A stretch of 64,000 bases of DNA, taken from the NCBI RefSeq assembly GCF_006539145.1, contig NZ_BJML01000005.1, forward strand, positions 1-64,000. The letters are read 5' to 3'. Shown here piece after piece: positions 1 through 7,877 of the stretch. This stretch comes from Microbacterium testaceum (GTDB lineage Bacteria; Actinomycetota; Actinomycetes; Actinomycetales; Microbacteriaceae). The notes beneath the pieces are model-generated. The model was not told the DNA's origin and searched no databases. It saw only the letters and a list, made by a program, of their open reading frames with translations. The translations under genes were made by a program, and so were the position numbers. The stretch's first letter is position 1; each line of letters starts with the position of its first letter.

Positions 1-40
1 CCGGCTTCGCCGGCCCGCTCCGAAGGTAGGTGAGAGACGA

Positions 41-87
41 CGAGACGGCACCCCCCGGGGGGTGCCGTCTCGCGGTGGGCGTTTTTT
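41..87 (+). terminator. Rho-independent terminator of an upstream gene
   Basis: A perfect 16+16 bp inverted repeat (41-56 with 57-72) is followed after a short gap by a run of six T at 82-87. The T tract lies only on the right, so it should end rightward transcription from a gene left of the window. It also separates that unit from the leftward gene ending at 101. Confidence 0.8.
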
Positions 88-100
88 CTGTCGCCGACCC

Positions 101-1672
101 TCAGGCGCGGCGCTCGCGCACGCGGCCGAGGACGGAGAACGCGATGCCCAGGGCGACAAGGAACGCAGCGGCGGCAAGCGCGGGCTCCGGGTCATCCGTT
201 CCCGTGGCCGCGAGGCGCCCCGCGGCACTCGCCGGGCTGACAGCGGAGGGTGGCGTACCCGGTGTTGCCGACGACGTGCCCTGGGACGGGTTCACCGTTT
301 GCGAGGGAGTCTGGGTCGCGTTGATGACGGTGATGGGCTGTTCCACCGAGCGGGCGTCATCTCCCGCGGGCGCGACCGTCAGGATGAGAGTGTGTGCTCC
401 CGCGACCGTGTCCGAGGGGACGGTGCCGGTGAGCGTGAACGTGCCGCCGCTGCCGACCACCCCGGTGGCGAGGGTGACCGGAGTGGAGTGCAGCACGAGA
501 CTCAGGGCTGCGCCGGGCGGCAGGGCGCTCCCGGTCGCGGTCACGGAGTACCCCGCTTCGACCGTGCCGTCCGATGCGAGGGTCGCCCCGCCGGTCGTGT
601 AAACCACGTCCAGCGCGAACGGGGTTGCGGTGAGGCTGCGGGAGAAGTCGCTCTTACCGACTCTGTTCGAGGCTCTGACGACGAACTGGGTAGGGGTTCC
701 GTTCTTGAGCCCCGTTACCCTCGCGGTGGTAGTCGTCGTCGACGCGACACGCTCGAATTCGTCATCGCTGCGGTTGTAAGCGAGGACCGTGTACTCGGTC
801 ACGTCCGCGCCGCCGTCGTTCTCGGGGGCCTTCCAGCGCAGCGTGACCTCGCCATCACCCGTCGTCGCCGTGAGTCTGGTCGGCGCATCGGGGACGTCGG
901 CAGGGGCGCCCTGGAAGGTCCGTTTCGTGCCTGAGACGTCGTAGAACGTGTCGCCGTCGAAAGCGGCGAAGCCGTAGTCGCTCACACCCGTCGTGAGGAT
1001 CTTGAGGGCGGAGGGCTCAACCGAGCCCGAGGCGAGTTGCGCCGCAGAGACCTCGTAGATGACTCCTTCTCGGTCCAGCGCGCCCAACCCGCCGTCGGAG
1101 AGCAGCGAGAAGCCGTTGAACGGCGAGCCTGCCGATGAGGTGAGCAAGGGCGTCGAAACGCCGTCGCGGAGGACGTTGATCTGGTTGTCCTGAGATGTCG
1201 AGTAATAGATCGTGCCGTCGGGCGCCGCCGCAAGCGAGTTGAGAGAGGAGCTGGAAGTGGAGGTATAGACGACGTCGGCCAGCAGCAATTTCCACATGGG
1301 GCCCTTGCCCGCCTCGGGATTTCGGTTTAGCTCCGTCATGTTGACGCGGTAAATGTTGGGGTCGCTGTCGAGGGTGAGGAGAAGGTCGCCATTCGCCTCG
1401 GTGGCGACGGCCATGAAGTCGTCCGACGATTTGATGATCTGGTAAACATCGCCCGACGACGACGCCGCGGCCACACCAACCTCGCGCTGCGCGACGTACA
1501 GCGTCGAACCGTCCTGACTGAATGCCATCCCGTAGGCGTCGGGGATCGAGATCTGGTCAGGCCAATGCGACGAGTTGGGGGCAGCCGATGCGGCAGCGGC
1601 GGGTCCGCCGATCACCAGCAGCACGGCTGCTACTGCGCCAAGGAGACGGGGCCGTGATGGGTTGTAACGCAT
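101..1672 (-). CDS. Cell-wall-anchored surface protein with fibronectin III domain (LAATG sorting signal)
   Basis: 523 aa. The start is the ATG at 1672, which gives a clean signal peptide (basic MRYNPSRPR, hydrophobic core, AASA cleavage region) and has an AGAAAGG ribosome site. Residues about 30-260 resemble a beta-propeller-like sensor with repeated 'dG.l..l' blades. A fibronectin type III domain follows ('PDAPTRLTATTGDGEVTLRW'), then an Ig-like stalk module containing LVLHSTPVTL. The C-terminus is a Ser/Thr/Pro linker, LAATG, a hydrophobic stretch and a basic tail, the pattern recognised by actinobacterial class E-type sortases. The protein is probably displayed on the cell wall. The same stalk module recurs in the exported phosphatase at 38914-40422, next to a sortase. 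Ligand or target is unknown. Confidence 0.85.
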   Translation of the reverse strand: MRYNPSRPRLLGAVAAVLLVIGGPAAAASAAPNSSHWPDQISIPDAYGMAFSQDGSTLYVAQREVGVAAASSSGDVYQIIKSSDDFMAVATEANGDLLLTLDSDPNIYRVNMTELNRNPEAGKGPMWKLLLADVVYTSTSSSSLNSLAAAPDGTIYYSTSQDNQINVLRDGVSTPLLTSSAGSPFNGFSLLSDGGLGALDREGVIYEVSAAQLASGSVEPSALKILTTGVSDYGFAAFDGDTFYDVSGTKRTFQGAPADVPDAPTRLTATTGDGEVTLRWKAPENDGGADVTEYTVLAYNRSDDEFERVASTTTTTARVTGLKNGTPTQFVVRASNRVGKSDFSRSLTATPFALDVVYTTGGATLASDGTVEAGYSVTATGSALPPGAALSLVLHSTPVTLATGVVGSGGTFTLTGTVPSDTVAGAHTLILTVAPAGDDARSVEQPITVINATQTPSQTVNPSQGTSSATPGTPPSAVSPASAAGRLAATGTDDPEPALAAAAFLVALGIAFSVLGRVRERRA

Positions 1673-1811
1673 GGGGCCTTTCTGGTTCGTGGGAATGGCG
1701 CTCGCGCGGAATCGCTGTCGGCCAGAGGGGCAAGACCTGCGCCTGGCTCCGCGCCTCGCGCGCTCACGGATGACTCTTCGAACTGTATGATATGGAGCGA
1801 AACGGGCCAAA

Positions 1812-1851
1812 ACGGACTTACACGGACTTACACGGACTTACACGGGCTTTC
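1812..1851. repeat. 10-bp tandem repeat (three exact units plus one degenerate)
   Basis: The unit acggacttac occurs three times head to tail (1812-1841), followed by a diverged fourth copy (acgggctttc). The 10-bp period matches one DNA turn, so the copies lie on the same face of the helix. It sits between the divergent genes starting at 1672 and 1930 and could be a regulator-binding array or a simple repeat. Confidence 0.7.
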
Positions 1852-1929
1852 GGGCACGCGGCTCGACGATTCGCTCGCTGGAAGTCCAGCCCCTCCAAGC
1901 ACGCCGACCCCGCGCGTAGCCTGACGGCC

Positions 1930-2805
1930 GTGACGTTCAACGACAATGCCCGCGTGGGCGGCAACTCGGCCAAGCGCCGGGGCGGAACCGTGGCGGCCGT
2001 GGGCGGCGGGGCCGTGGGCCTCGGCGCGGTGGTCGTGCTGCTCATCTCGATGTTCACCGGCACCGACCTGACGGGCCTGCTCGGCTCGGGCGGGGGCGCT
2101 GCGGCCCCCGGCAGCGGCGGCGAGCGGATCGCGAGCTGCGAGACGGGTCAGGATGCAAACGAAAACGACTCCTGTCGTCTCGCTGCGGCCTCGCTCGACA
2201 TCGACCAGTTCTGGGCCGAGCGCCTCGACGGGTACCGCAAACCGCAGTTGGTCATCGTCGACGGACAGACGGGGAGCTCGTGCGGTACCGCCTCGAACGC
2301 GACCGGTCCGTTCTACTGCCCGCCGGACGAGACGGTGTTCGTCGATCCGACCTTCTTCTCGATCCTGCGAGAGCAGTACGACACCACAGCGGGGCCCCTC
2401 GCTCAGCTCTACGTGCTCGCCCACGAGTACGGCCACCACGTGCAGAGCCTCACCGGCGTGATGCAGCAGCACCCGAACAACGGCACGGGCGCCGACAGCA
2501 ACGGCGTGCGCACTGAGCTGCAGGCCGATTGCTACGCGGGCGCCTGGGTTGCCGCGGCGAGCGAGCAGGTGGACGAGAACGGCACCCCGTACCTGCAGCC
2601 GCCCACCGACCAGCAGATCCTCGACGCCCTGTCCGCCGCTTCGGCCGTCGGCGATGACCACATCCAGACCGAAGCGGGCCAGATCTCCAACCCCGACAGC
2701 TTCACGCACGGCTCGAGCGAGCAGCGCACGCGCTGGTTCGACGAAGGCCGCCAGGGCGGCGTCAACGCCTGCGACACGTTCTCGGTGCCCGGCGGGAGCC
2801 TGTAA
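1930..2805 (+). CDS. YpfJ-family neutral zinc metallopeptidase
   Basis: 291 aa from the GTG at 1930. The start is chosen because family members begin with MTFNDNAR and because a TAGCCT box ends 7 nt upstream, which suggests leaderless translation. One N-terminal membrane helix (about residues 18-43) would leave the peptidase outside the cell. The zinc motif HEYGHH has its HExxH at H165-E166-H169, and a downstream 'TELQADCYAGAW' block supplies the usual third ligand region of this family. Four or more cysteines may form disulfides. The family is widespread and its physiological substrate is not established. A large hairpin follows the stop codon. Confidence 0.88.
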   Translation: MTFNDNARVGGNSAKRRGGTVAAVGGGAVGLGAVVVLLISMFTGTDLTGLLGSGGGAAAPGSGGERIASCETGQDANENDSCRLAAASLDIDQFWAERLDGYRKPQLVIVDGQTGSSCGTASNATGPFYCPPDETVFVDPTFFSILREQYDTTAGPLAQLYVLAHEYGHHVQSLTGVMQQHPNNGTGADSNGVRTELQADCYAGAWVAAASEQVDENGTPYLQPPTDQQILDALSAASAVGDDHIQTEAGQISNPDSFTHGSSEQRTRWFDEGRQGGVNACDTFSVPGGSL

Positions 2806-2864
2806 GCCCGTCGCGCGGCGCGAGCAGCGGTCGTCCCGCGGACTCGGCGGTCCACACCCCGCCT

Positions 2865-2945
2865 CCGGATGCCGAAACCCGGCGCGCCCGGCCCGGACTC
2901 CGCGAAACGGAGGGTGGGGCGGAGGCGCCGGGTCGTGGCATCCGG
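2865..2945. terminator. Bidirectional terminator hairpin between convergent genes
   Basis: The arms ccggatgcc..acccggcgc (from 2865) and gcgccgggt..ggcatccgg (to 2945) pair with few mismatches. A smaller ctccg/cggag hairpin lies in the loop. It occupies the gap between the rightward metallopeptidase gene and the leftward copC, so it would stop transcripts from both sides. Confidence 0.6.
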
Positions 2946-2947
2946 AA

Positions 2948-3556
2948 TCACTCCTTGTCGGACGGCTCCTGGTCCTCGCGCGGGCGACGGCTGAGGATCA
3001 CGACGACGATCACACCGACCAGCACGATCGCTCCGCCTCCGATCAGCAGGCCCACCGTCAGGCCGGACACGCCGCCCGAGGTCGAGGGCGCTGCCACCGG
3101 GGTCTCGGCGGGAGCCGCGCCCTGGGCGCTCGCGCACGGCGAGGAATCCGCTCCGGCCGAGGTGTTCTCGCCGGTGTACGTGAACGGGATCTCGCCCGAG
3201 ACGGGGTGTCCGTCGGACGAGACCGCGCGCCACTCCACCGTGTACGCGCCGGGTGCCCCCAGGGCGACCGGGAGGGTCAGGGTGGGGCCGGCGAGAGCCA
3301 CGCACTCGCTCTCGTAGTGCTTGCCGTCGGGGCCGACCACGATGACGATGTTGCCGCCGTCGTAACCGAGCAGGTTGGCGCTGAAACCGAGTGTGACCTC
3401 CGACAGCGACGAGACGCTCTCGCCCTCCGCGGGCGTCGACGAGACGAGACTGTCGTGGGCCGAGGCAGCCGTCGCCCCGCCGAGGGCGGCGGTCATCGCC
3501 GCAGCGACGACCACCGCCCCGACCAGGGCCCGGCGCAGAGCGTTCCGGGTGACCAT
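2948..3556 (-). CDS. CopC-domain copper-binding protein
   Basis: 202 aa. A signal peptide (residues 1-33, ending ASA) exposes a mature N-terminal His (HDSLVSSTPAEG), as in the CopC family, where this histidine helps bind Cu(II). The CopC beta-sandwich spans about 34-130 and includes the conserved 'VEWRAVSSDGHPVSGEIPFTY' strand, whose histidine is also a family ligand position. A linker and one C-terminal membrane helix (about 165-190) with a charged tail anchor it outside the membrane. It follows the YcnI-family gene by 2 bp, so the two are co-transcribed. The expected role is copper handling at the cell surface; the exact function of the actinobacterial members is not settled. Confidence 0.88.
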   Translation of the reverse strand: MVTRNALRRALVGAVVVAAAMTAALGGATAASAHDSLVSSTPAEGESVSSLSEVTLGFSANLLGYDGGNIVIVVGPDGKHYESECVALAGPTLTLPVALGAPGAYTVEWRAVSSDGHPVSGEIPFTYTGENTSAGADSSPCASAQGAAPAETPVAAPSTSGGVSGLTVGLLIGGGAIVLVGVIVVVILSRRPREDQEPSDKE

Positions 3557-3558
3557 AC

Positions 3559-4311
3559 TCAGCTGCGCTTCGGGCGACGCGACACCGCGAAGGCGCCGAG
3601 CAGGGCGCCGACGACCGCGATCACGAGAGCCGCGATGCTGAGGCCCAGCGACAGACCCGAGGAGTCGCCGGTCTGGGACGAGGCCTCCATCGAGTGGTCG
3701 TCCATCGTCGGCGCGGCCGAAGCGCTGCCGTGGCCGCTGTGTCCGCCGTGCCCGCTCGCGGGCGGGGTGTCGTTGATGTAGAGCACCGGGGCGGGCTCGA
3801 GCGTGTCGTCAGCCGCGACCTGCTCGGGGGTGTTCGTCCAGTCGACGACCGAGCCGTCGGAGTAGGTCTGCACGGCGGGGAGCACGAGATGCCCGGTGTC
3901 GGGGATGGGCCCGAGCACCGCCGAGAAGATCTGGAACTGGTCCTGTCCGATACCCACGCCGGGGTCGGCCTGCCAGACGATCTTGAGCGGGCCGTCCGAG
4001 ACGGTGTTGCCGTCGACCTCGACGGGAGCGGGCAGCGCCCCCTTCTCGACGGTGGCGGTCCACCCCGGGACGGGCTCGACGAGCACCGAGGTCAGCGGGG
4101 TGTCGGTGGGCAGAGTGACCTCGAGCTTGACGGTGGAGGCCGTCTCGGACTCGGTGGGAACGCGGAAGTTGACCGTGGCGTAGCTGCCCGGGGTGGCCGT
4201 GTTGGGGTTCACGGTGACGTGGGCCGAAGCCGCGAGCGGAACGGCGATCGCCAGGGCCGCACCGGCGGCGAGGCCGGCGAGGGCACGGCGGAGAGTGGTC
4301 TTTCGAGACAT
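3559..4311 (-). CDS. YcnI-family (DUF1775) copper-associated membrane-anchored protein
   Basis: 250 aa. The signal peptide ends ASA, and the mature protein starts with His (HVTVNPNTATPG). This N-terminal histidine is the hallmark copper-binding position of the YcnI family. The DUF1775 domain covers about 31-165, including the conserved tryptophan in 'LKIVWQADPG'. A His/Gly-rich linker (HGGHSGHGS, about 190-200) could bind further metal. One C-terminal helix and a basic end give a membrane anchor. It sits upstream of copC in a two-gene unit, and a small membrane-protein gene lies further upstream on the same strand. Confidence 0.9.
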   Translation of the reverse strand: MSRKTTLRRALAGLAAGAALAIAVPLAASAHVTVNPNTATPGSYATVNFRVPTESETASTVKLEVTLPTDTPLTSVLVEPVPGWTATVEKGALPAPVEVDGNTVSDGPLKIVWQADPGVGIGQDQFQIFSAVLGPIPDTGHLVLPAVQTYSDGSVVDWTNTPEQVAADDTLEPAPVLYINDTPPASGHGGHSGHGSASAAPTMDDHSMEASSQTGDSSGLSLGLSIAALVIAVVGALLGAFAVSRRPKRS

Positions 4312-4380
4312 GGTGCTGCTTTCTGAGAGGTGCGCACGCCGAATCGGCGTTTTTCACGCGCGAAGGATGAGGGGTGGGGA

Positions 4381-4971
4381 TCAGGCCGCGAGCGGCGGAC
4401 CCCGGTGCCTCATCGACGACAGCACCGTCATCGTCGTGGTCAGCAGCACCGGCGCGGGCGCCGAGACGACGGCATCCGGCCGCGGGGGAAGCCCCCGGAA
4501 GGGTCGTAGCGCCGACAGCACCGCGACGAAGAACCGCGCGATGACCTGTACCGCGCGCTCCCCCCGACCGAGGGCGACGACCGTCACGAGAGCGGCGACG
4601 GCGTGCGCAGCCCACATCCAGGGGGACTCCGAGGCGTGTGCCGACGCGCTGTGCGCTCCGGTGGCGCTGAGGACGGATGCCGCGGCGTGGTGACCGGCCG
4701 GGACGAATCCGCCCTGGAGGTCGAGCACGAGCAACGCGTGGAAAAGCGCTTGGCTCAGCACGACCGCGAGCGACAGGCGCACCCAGGACATCGCACGCCC
4801 CGCGAGCAGGACGCACACGGGAGCGGCCAGGCACAGGGCCAGCACGATGTTTCCGAGAGGCGGTCGCTCGGCCGATACGGCCGAGTGCGAGAGGGTCGCC
4901 ACGAACGTCGCGACCGCGGCTGCGGCCATGCCGCGCCCCGTCCGCTGCGCGCGCCCTGCTCTCGACGACAT
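4381..4971 (-). CDS. Integral membrane protein of the copper locus
   Basis: 196 aa from the ATG at 4971, which has a GAGGA ribosome site 5 nt upstream. Four or five hydrophobic helices are visible, separated by a His-rich loop (GHHAAA...GAH...HASES) and ending with an RHRGPP motif. Actinobacterial proteins of this type are often encoded beside ycnI. It lies 69 bp upstream of the ycnI-copC pair on the same strand, so a shared transcript is likely. The histidines suggest metal contact, but no biochemical function is recognised. An upstream extension in frame is open but looks non-coding. Confidence 0.75.
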   Translation of the reverse strand: MSSRAGRAQRTGRGMAAAAVATFVATLSHSAVSAERPPLGNIVLALCLAAPVCVLLAGRAMSWVRLSLAVVLSQALFHALLVLDLQGGFVPAGHHAAASVLSATGAHSASAHASESPWMWAAHAVAALVTVVALGRGERAVQVIARFFVAVLSALRPFRGLPPRPDAVVSAPAPVLLTTTMTVLSSMRHRGPPLAA

Positions 4972-5191
4972 CGAATCCTCCGGGTCCAGCCTAGGTGGCG
5001 GGCCCGCGGAGGGTGACGAGGAGTGTTCCGCCGTCGAGACACCCGCGGGACCGCGCATACGATCCCGGGGGGCGCGAGCACAACCGCGGGGCGTTCATTC
5101 GACGCGCCGGATATCGGTCGACGGCCCCGCCCGTGGGCACAAGGCCGAGGCCTGGTGGTCCCGTGTCGGACCCCTTCGGTAACGTCGGGCC

Positions 5192-5776
5192 ATGGCCGAT
5201 GACGCGATCCACGACACCGACTCCGCCCTGGCGTACGGCTCCGACATCCTGCGCGGCGAGCGCGTGCGGTTACGCGCGCTGACCGACGCCGACCTCGACC
5301 CGCTCGTCGACTGGTGGCAGCGCAGCGACAGCGCCGTGCTGCAACAGAACAGCGTGAGCCTGCGCCCCACGGCATCCGTCCGCGAGATGTTCCAGGCGTG
5401 GAGCCGCAACGACTCCCCGGGCGGCGCGGGCTTCAGCATCGATGACGAGACCGGTCGGCTCATCGGTCACGCGACGCTGTGGGGAGCCGCCCTGCCCGCG
5501 CGCATCGCGACGTTCGCGATCATCCTCGGCCCCGACGCGGTCGGACGCGGATACGGCCCGGATGCCACTCGCACCCTGCTGCGGTACGGGTTCGACGAGC
5601 TCGGGGTGCACAAGGTCGAGCTGCGCGTCTGGGCCTTCAACGACCGTGCCATCCGGGCTTACGAGAAGGCCGGATTCGTCCGTGAGGGCGTGCGGCGCGC
5701 GGTGGCGTTCCACGGCGGGCGTTTCCATGACGAGGTGCTGATGGGCGTGCTGGCCGAGGAGTTCCGCGCGGGCTGA
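5192..5776 (+). CDS. GNAT-family N-acetyltransferase (RimJ/RimL type)
   Basis: 194 aa. The fold is recognisable from 'GERVRLRALTDADLDPLVDWW' at the start, the acetyl-CoA loop region 'GPDAVGRGYGPDATRTLLRYGF' and the closing 'HKVELRVWAFNDRAIRAYEKAGF'. The family transfers acetyl from acetyl-CoA to an amine, often a protein N-terminus or small molecule; the substrate is unknown here. The ATG lies 6 nt after a TAACGT box with no ribosome site, so the mRNA is probably leaderless. It is a single-gene unit facing the VanZ-RDD gene. Confidence 0.85.
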   Translation: MADDAIHDTDSALAYGSDILRGERVRLRALTDADLDPLVDWWQRSDSAVLQQNSVSLRPTASVREMFQAWSRNDSPGGAGFSIDDETGRLIGHATLWGAALPARIATFAIILGPDAVGRGYGPDATRTLLRYGFDELGVHKVELRVWAFNDRAIRAYEKAGFVREGVRRAVAFHGGRFHDEVLMGVLAEEFRAG

Positions 5777-5783
5777 CGGCGCC

Positions 5784-6872
5784 CTAGACGCGCGAGCCTC
5801 GATCCACCGTCGGACTGACCACTCCCGCGCGGTCGTCGACCAGGCGGCGGCGCCCGATGCACCCCGTGAGCCCACGACCATCGGGCCACACGAGCAGGAG
5901 CGCCGCGGTCGTCAGCGCCAGGAGAACGGCGAGGAGCGACCACGGTGCCGGCAGCCCGGCGAGGATCGCGTACGACCCGGCCCCGGTCGCGAATCGCAAG
6001 GGCCGCGCCACCCACGCGGGCAGGACGCCGTTCGTGAAGCGCACGCGCGTGGCGAGGTCGCCGATCGAACGACCGGTCACCAGCGCCACCCCGAGCCAGA
6101 GCCCCGCCGAAGCGATCGTCCCCGCGAAGGACGAGAGGTCGTCGGTCGAGAACGACGACCTCACACCGACGAGCAGCACGAGCACGGCCTGCACCACCAC
6201 GGCGACGGCGAAGCCGACGAGCCACACGCCCACGACGTCGCACACAAGTCCCAGCAGACGCCGGCGACGCGTCACGGGGCGCGGGGTGTCGGCATCCGCA
6301 GCTCTCTCCACACCCCGGTGCTGCGCCGGGACGACGAACGCGAGGAGCGACCCGATCAGAGCGCCGCTGGTGTTCGAGATGAGATCGTCGACATCGAAGA
6401 CGCGGTAGGCGCAGGGGAACAGACCCCAGACGCCCGTCAGCTGCGTCGTCTCGATGATCCCCGAGGTCGCGAAGCCGACGAGACCCGCGATCAGGATGCC
6501 GCGACCCCCGAGCACCCGTAAGAAGAAGCCGAGCGGGGCGAACAGCAGCACGTTCAGCGCCACCTGCAGAACGACGGGGTCGGTCAGGTACCGGCCCGAG
6601 GCGGCGACGGCCGCGCGGACCTCGTCGACGAACGCGAAGGGGTGCAGGTTCACGCCCGCGCAGCGGTAGACCTCGGAGTCGGGCAGGGGGATGAGCGTGT
6701 ACGTCCAGATCGCCCAGAAGTACACGGCCGCCCCCGCCCACAGGAGCGAGCGCCATACCGTGAGCCGACCGCGACGCCGATAGCCGACCGCGACGAACGG
6801 TACGAAGGCGAGGATCGCGACCACGGCGCCCGCGACGACAGCGAGTACGCCCGAGCCCACGATGTTGTCCAC
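5784..6872 (-). CDS. VanZ-like / RDD fusion membrane protein
   Basis: 362 aa from the GTG at 6872. A TAGGCT box ends 6 nt before it, which implies a leaderless message. The N-terminal half (about 1-190) is VanZ-like with several helices and the typical 'NVLLFAPLGFFLR' and 'DVDDLISNTSGALIGSLL' motifs. The second half (about 205-330) resembles an RDD domain, including 'RRRLLGLVCDVVGVWLVGF'. VanZ proteins confer low-level teicoplanin resistance in enterococci, but most bacterial homologs have no known role. RDD domains occur in Na+/H+ antiport-related and uncharacterised proteins. Function is therefore open. Confidence 0.8.
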   Translation of the reverse strand: MDNIVGSGVLAVVAGAVVAILAFVPFVAVGYRRRGRLTVWRSLLWAGAAVYFWAIWTYTLIPLPDSEVYRCAGVNLHPFAFVDEVRAAVAASGRYLTDPVVLQVALNVLLFAPLGFFLRVLGGRGILIAGLVGFATSGIIETTQLTGVWGLFPCAYRVFDVDDLISNTSGALIGSLLAFVVPAQHRGVERAADADTPRPVTRRRRLLGLVCDVVGVWLVGFAVAVVVQAVLVLLVGVRSSFSTDDLSSFAGTIASAGLWLGVALVTGRSIGDLATRVRFTNGVLPAWVARPLRFATGAGSYAILAGLPAPWSLLAVLLALTTAALLLVWPDGRGLTGCIGRRRLVDDRAGVVSPTVDRGSRV

Positions 6873-6916
6873 CCCGAGAGCCTAGGCAGAATCACTCGGG
6901 CCCGTAGCCTGGGCGC

Positions 6917-7765
6917 ATGACCCGCGCCGCCGACCTCCGCGACGCGCTCGTCGCTCATATCGACGACACCGGCTTCGCCGCGCACGGCGTGCACGTGCGC
7001 GTGGGCGACGACGTCGCGATGCACCGGTGGACGCCGGATGTGCGGGAAGAGATCCACTCCGTCGCGAAGGCCGTCGCGGTGCTGGCCGCCGGAATCGCCG
7101 CCGACGAGGGGCTCGTGTCGCTCGACGACCCGGTTCGCTCGATGCTTCCCGCCGCAACGCCTGTCACTCTGCGAGAGCTGCTCTCGATGTCGAGCGGCAT
7201 CGATCTGCCCTGGTCCGAGACGATGATGACCGACTGGCCCGATCTCGCCGCGGAGTTCCTGTCCCGCCCCTCGAGCGGCCGGGTGTTCCAGTACTCGAAC
7301 GCCAGCACCTACACGGCGCTGGCCGCGTTGTCGCAGCGGACCGGCGACATCGAGGACTTCCTGCGCCCACGGCTCTTCGCCCCGCTGGGGTGGACCGATG
7401 TGTCGTGGCGCCGCTGCCCGAACGGTCGCGTCCTCGGCGGCGAGGGCCTCGAGCTGCGCACCGCCGAACTCGCGCGTCTCGGTCTGCTCATCCGCGACCG
7501 CGGCGTCATCGACGGCCATCGGGTGGTCTCGGAGGGGATCGTGGATGCCATGCACTCGGGGTGGATCGACACCGGCAGCCCCGGCGCCGGGTACCACCGC
7601 TACGCCCTCGCGGGATGGGACGGACCGGGCGACGCCTGGCGCCTGCACGGTGCCCACGGGCAACTCGTCGTCTTCGCCGGCGACGCCGTCGTCACGGTGA
7701 CCGCGCACGATCATGAGGGCGCTGACGCGGTCGCGGAATTCATAGGGAATAGGGCCGCGAAGTGA
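6917..7765 (+). CDS. Serine hydrolase of the beta-lactamase class C / PBP4-like family
   Basis: 282 aa with no signal peptide, so probably cytoplasmic. The SxxK motif is SVAK near residue 48, carrying the nucleophilic serine and the base lysine. The Y-x-N motif is YSNAS near residue 125, and an HGxxG-like motif (HGAHGQLVVF) near 240 replaces KTG. The family includes D-aminopeptidases, esterases and penicillin-binding proteins; the substrate cannot be read from sequence. It is shorter than AmpC-type enzymes. It starts at an ATG 6 nt after a TAGCCT box (leaderless) and is divergent from the VanZ-RDD gene only 44 bp away. Confidence 0.85.
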   Translation: MTRAADLRDALVAHIDDTGFAAHGVHVRVGDDVAMHRWTPDVREEIHSVAKAVAVLAAGIAADEGLVSLDDPVRSMLPAATPVTLRELLSMSSGIDLPWSETMMTDWPDLAAEFLSRPSSGRVFQYSNASTYTALAALSQRTGDIEDFLRPRLFAPLGWTDVSWRRCPNGRVLGGEGLELRTAELARLGLLIRDRGVIDGHRVVSEGIVDAMHSGWIDTGSPGAGYHRYALAGWDGPGDAWRLHGAHGQLVVFAGDAVVTVTAHDHEGADAVAEFIGNRAAK

Positions 7766-7877
7766 GCGTTTCTCGCATTGCGAGAATGCGCCGCTAGGTC
7801 ACGGTCTGGCGACCATGCATTGAACAGCGTGCGCGTCAGATTGCGCATGGCCTCCAGTGCGCGTAGTGTCGCGCGCC

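Noticed and set aside
7766..7877. Possible c-di-AMP (ydaO-type) riboswitch before the KimA-like gene
   Set aside because: The gap is too short and lacks the conserved cores; the promoter appears leaderless, so there is no room for an aptamer.
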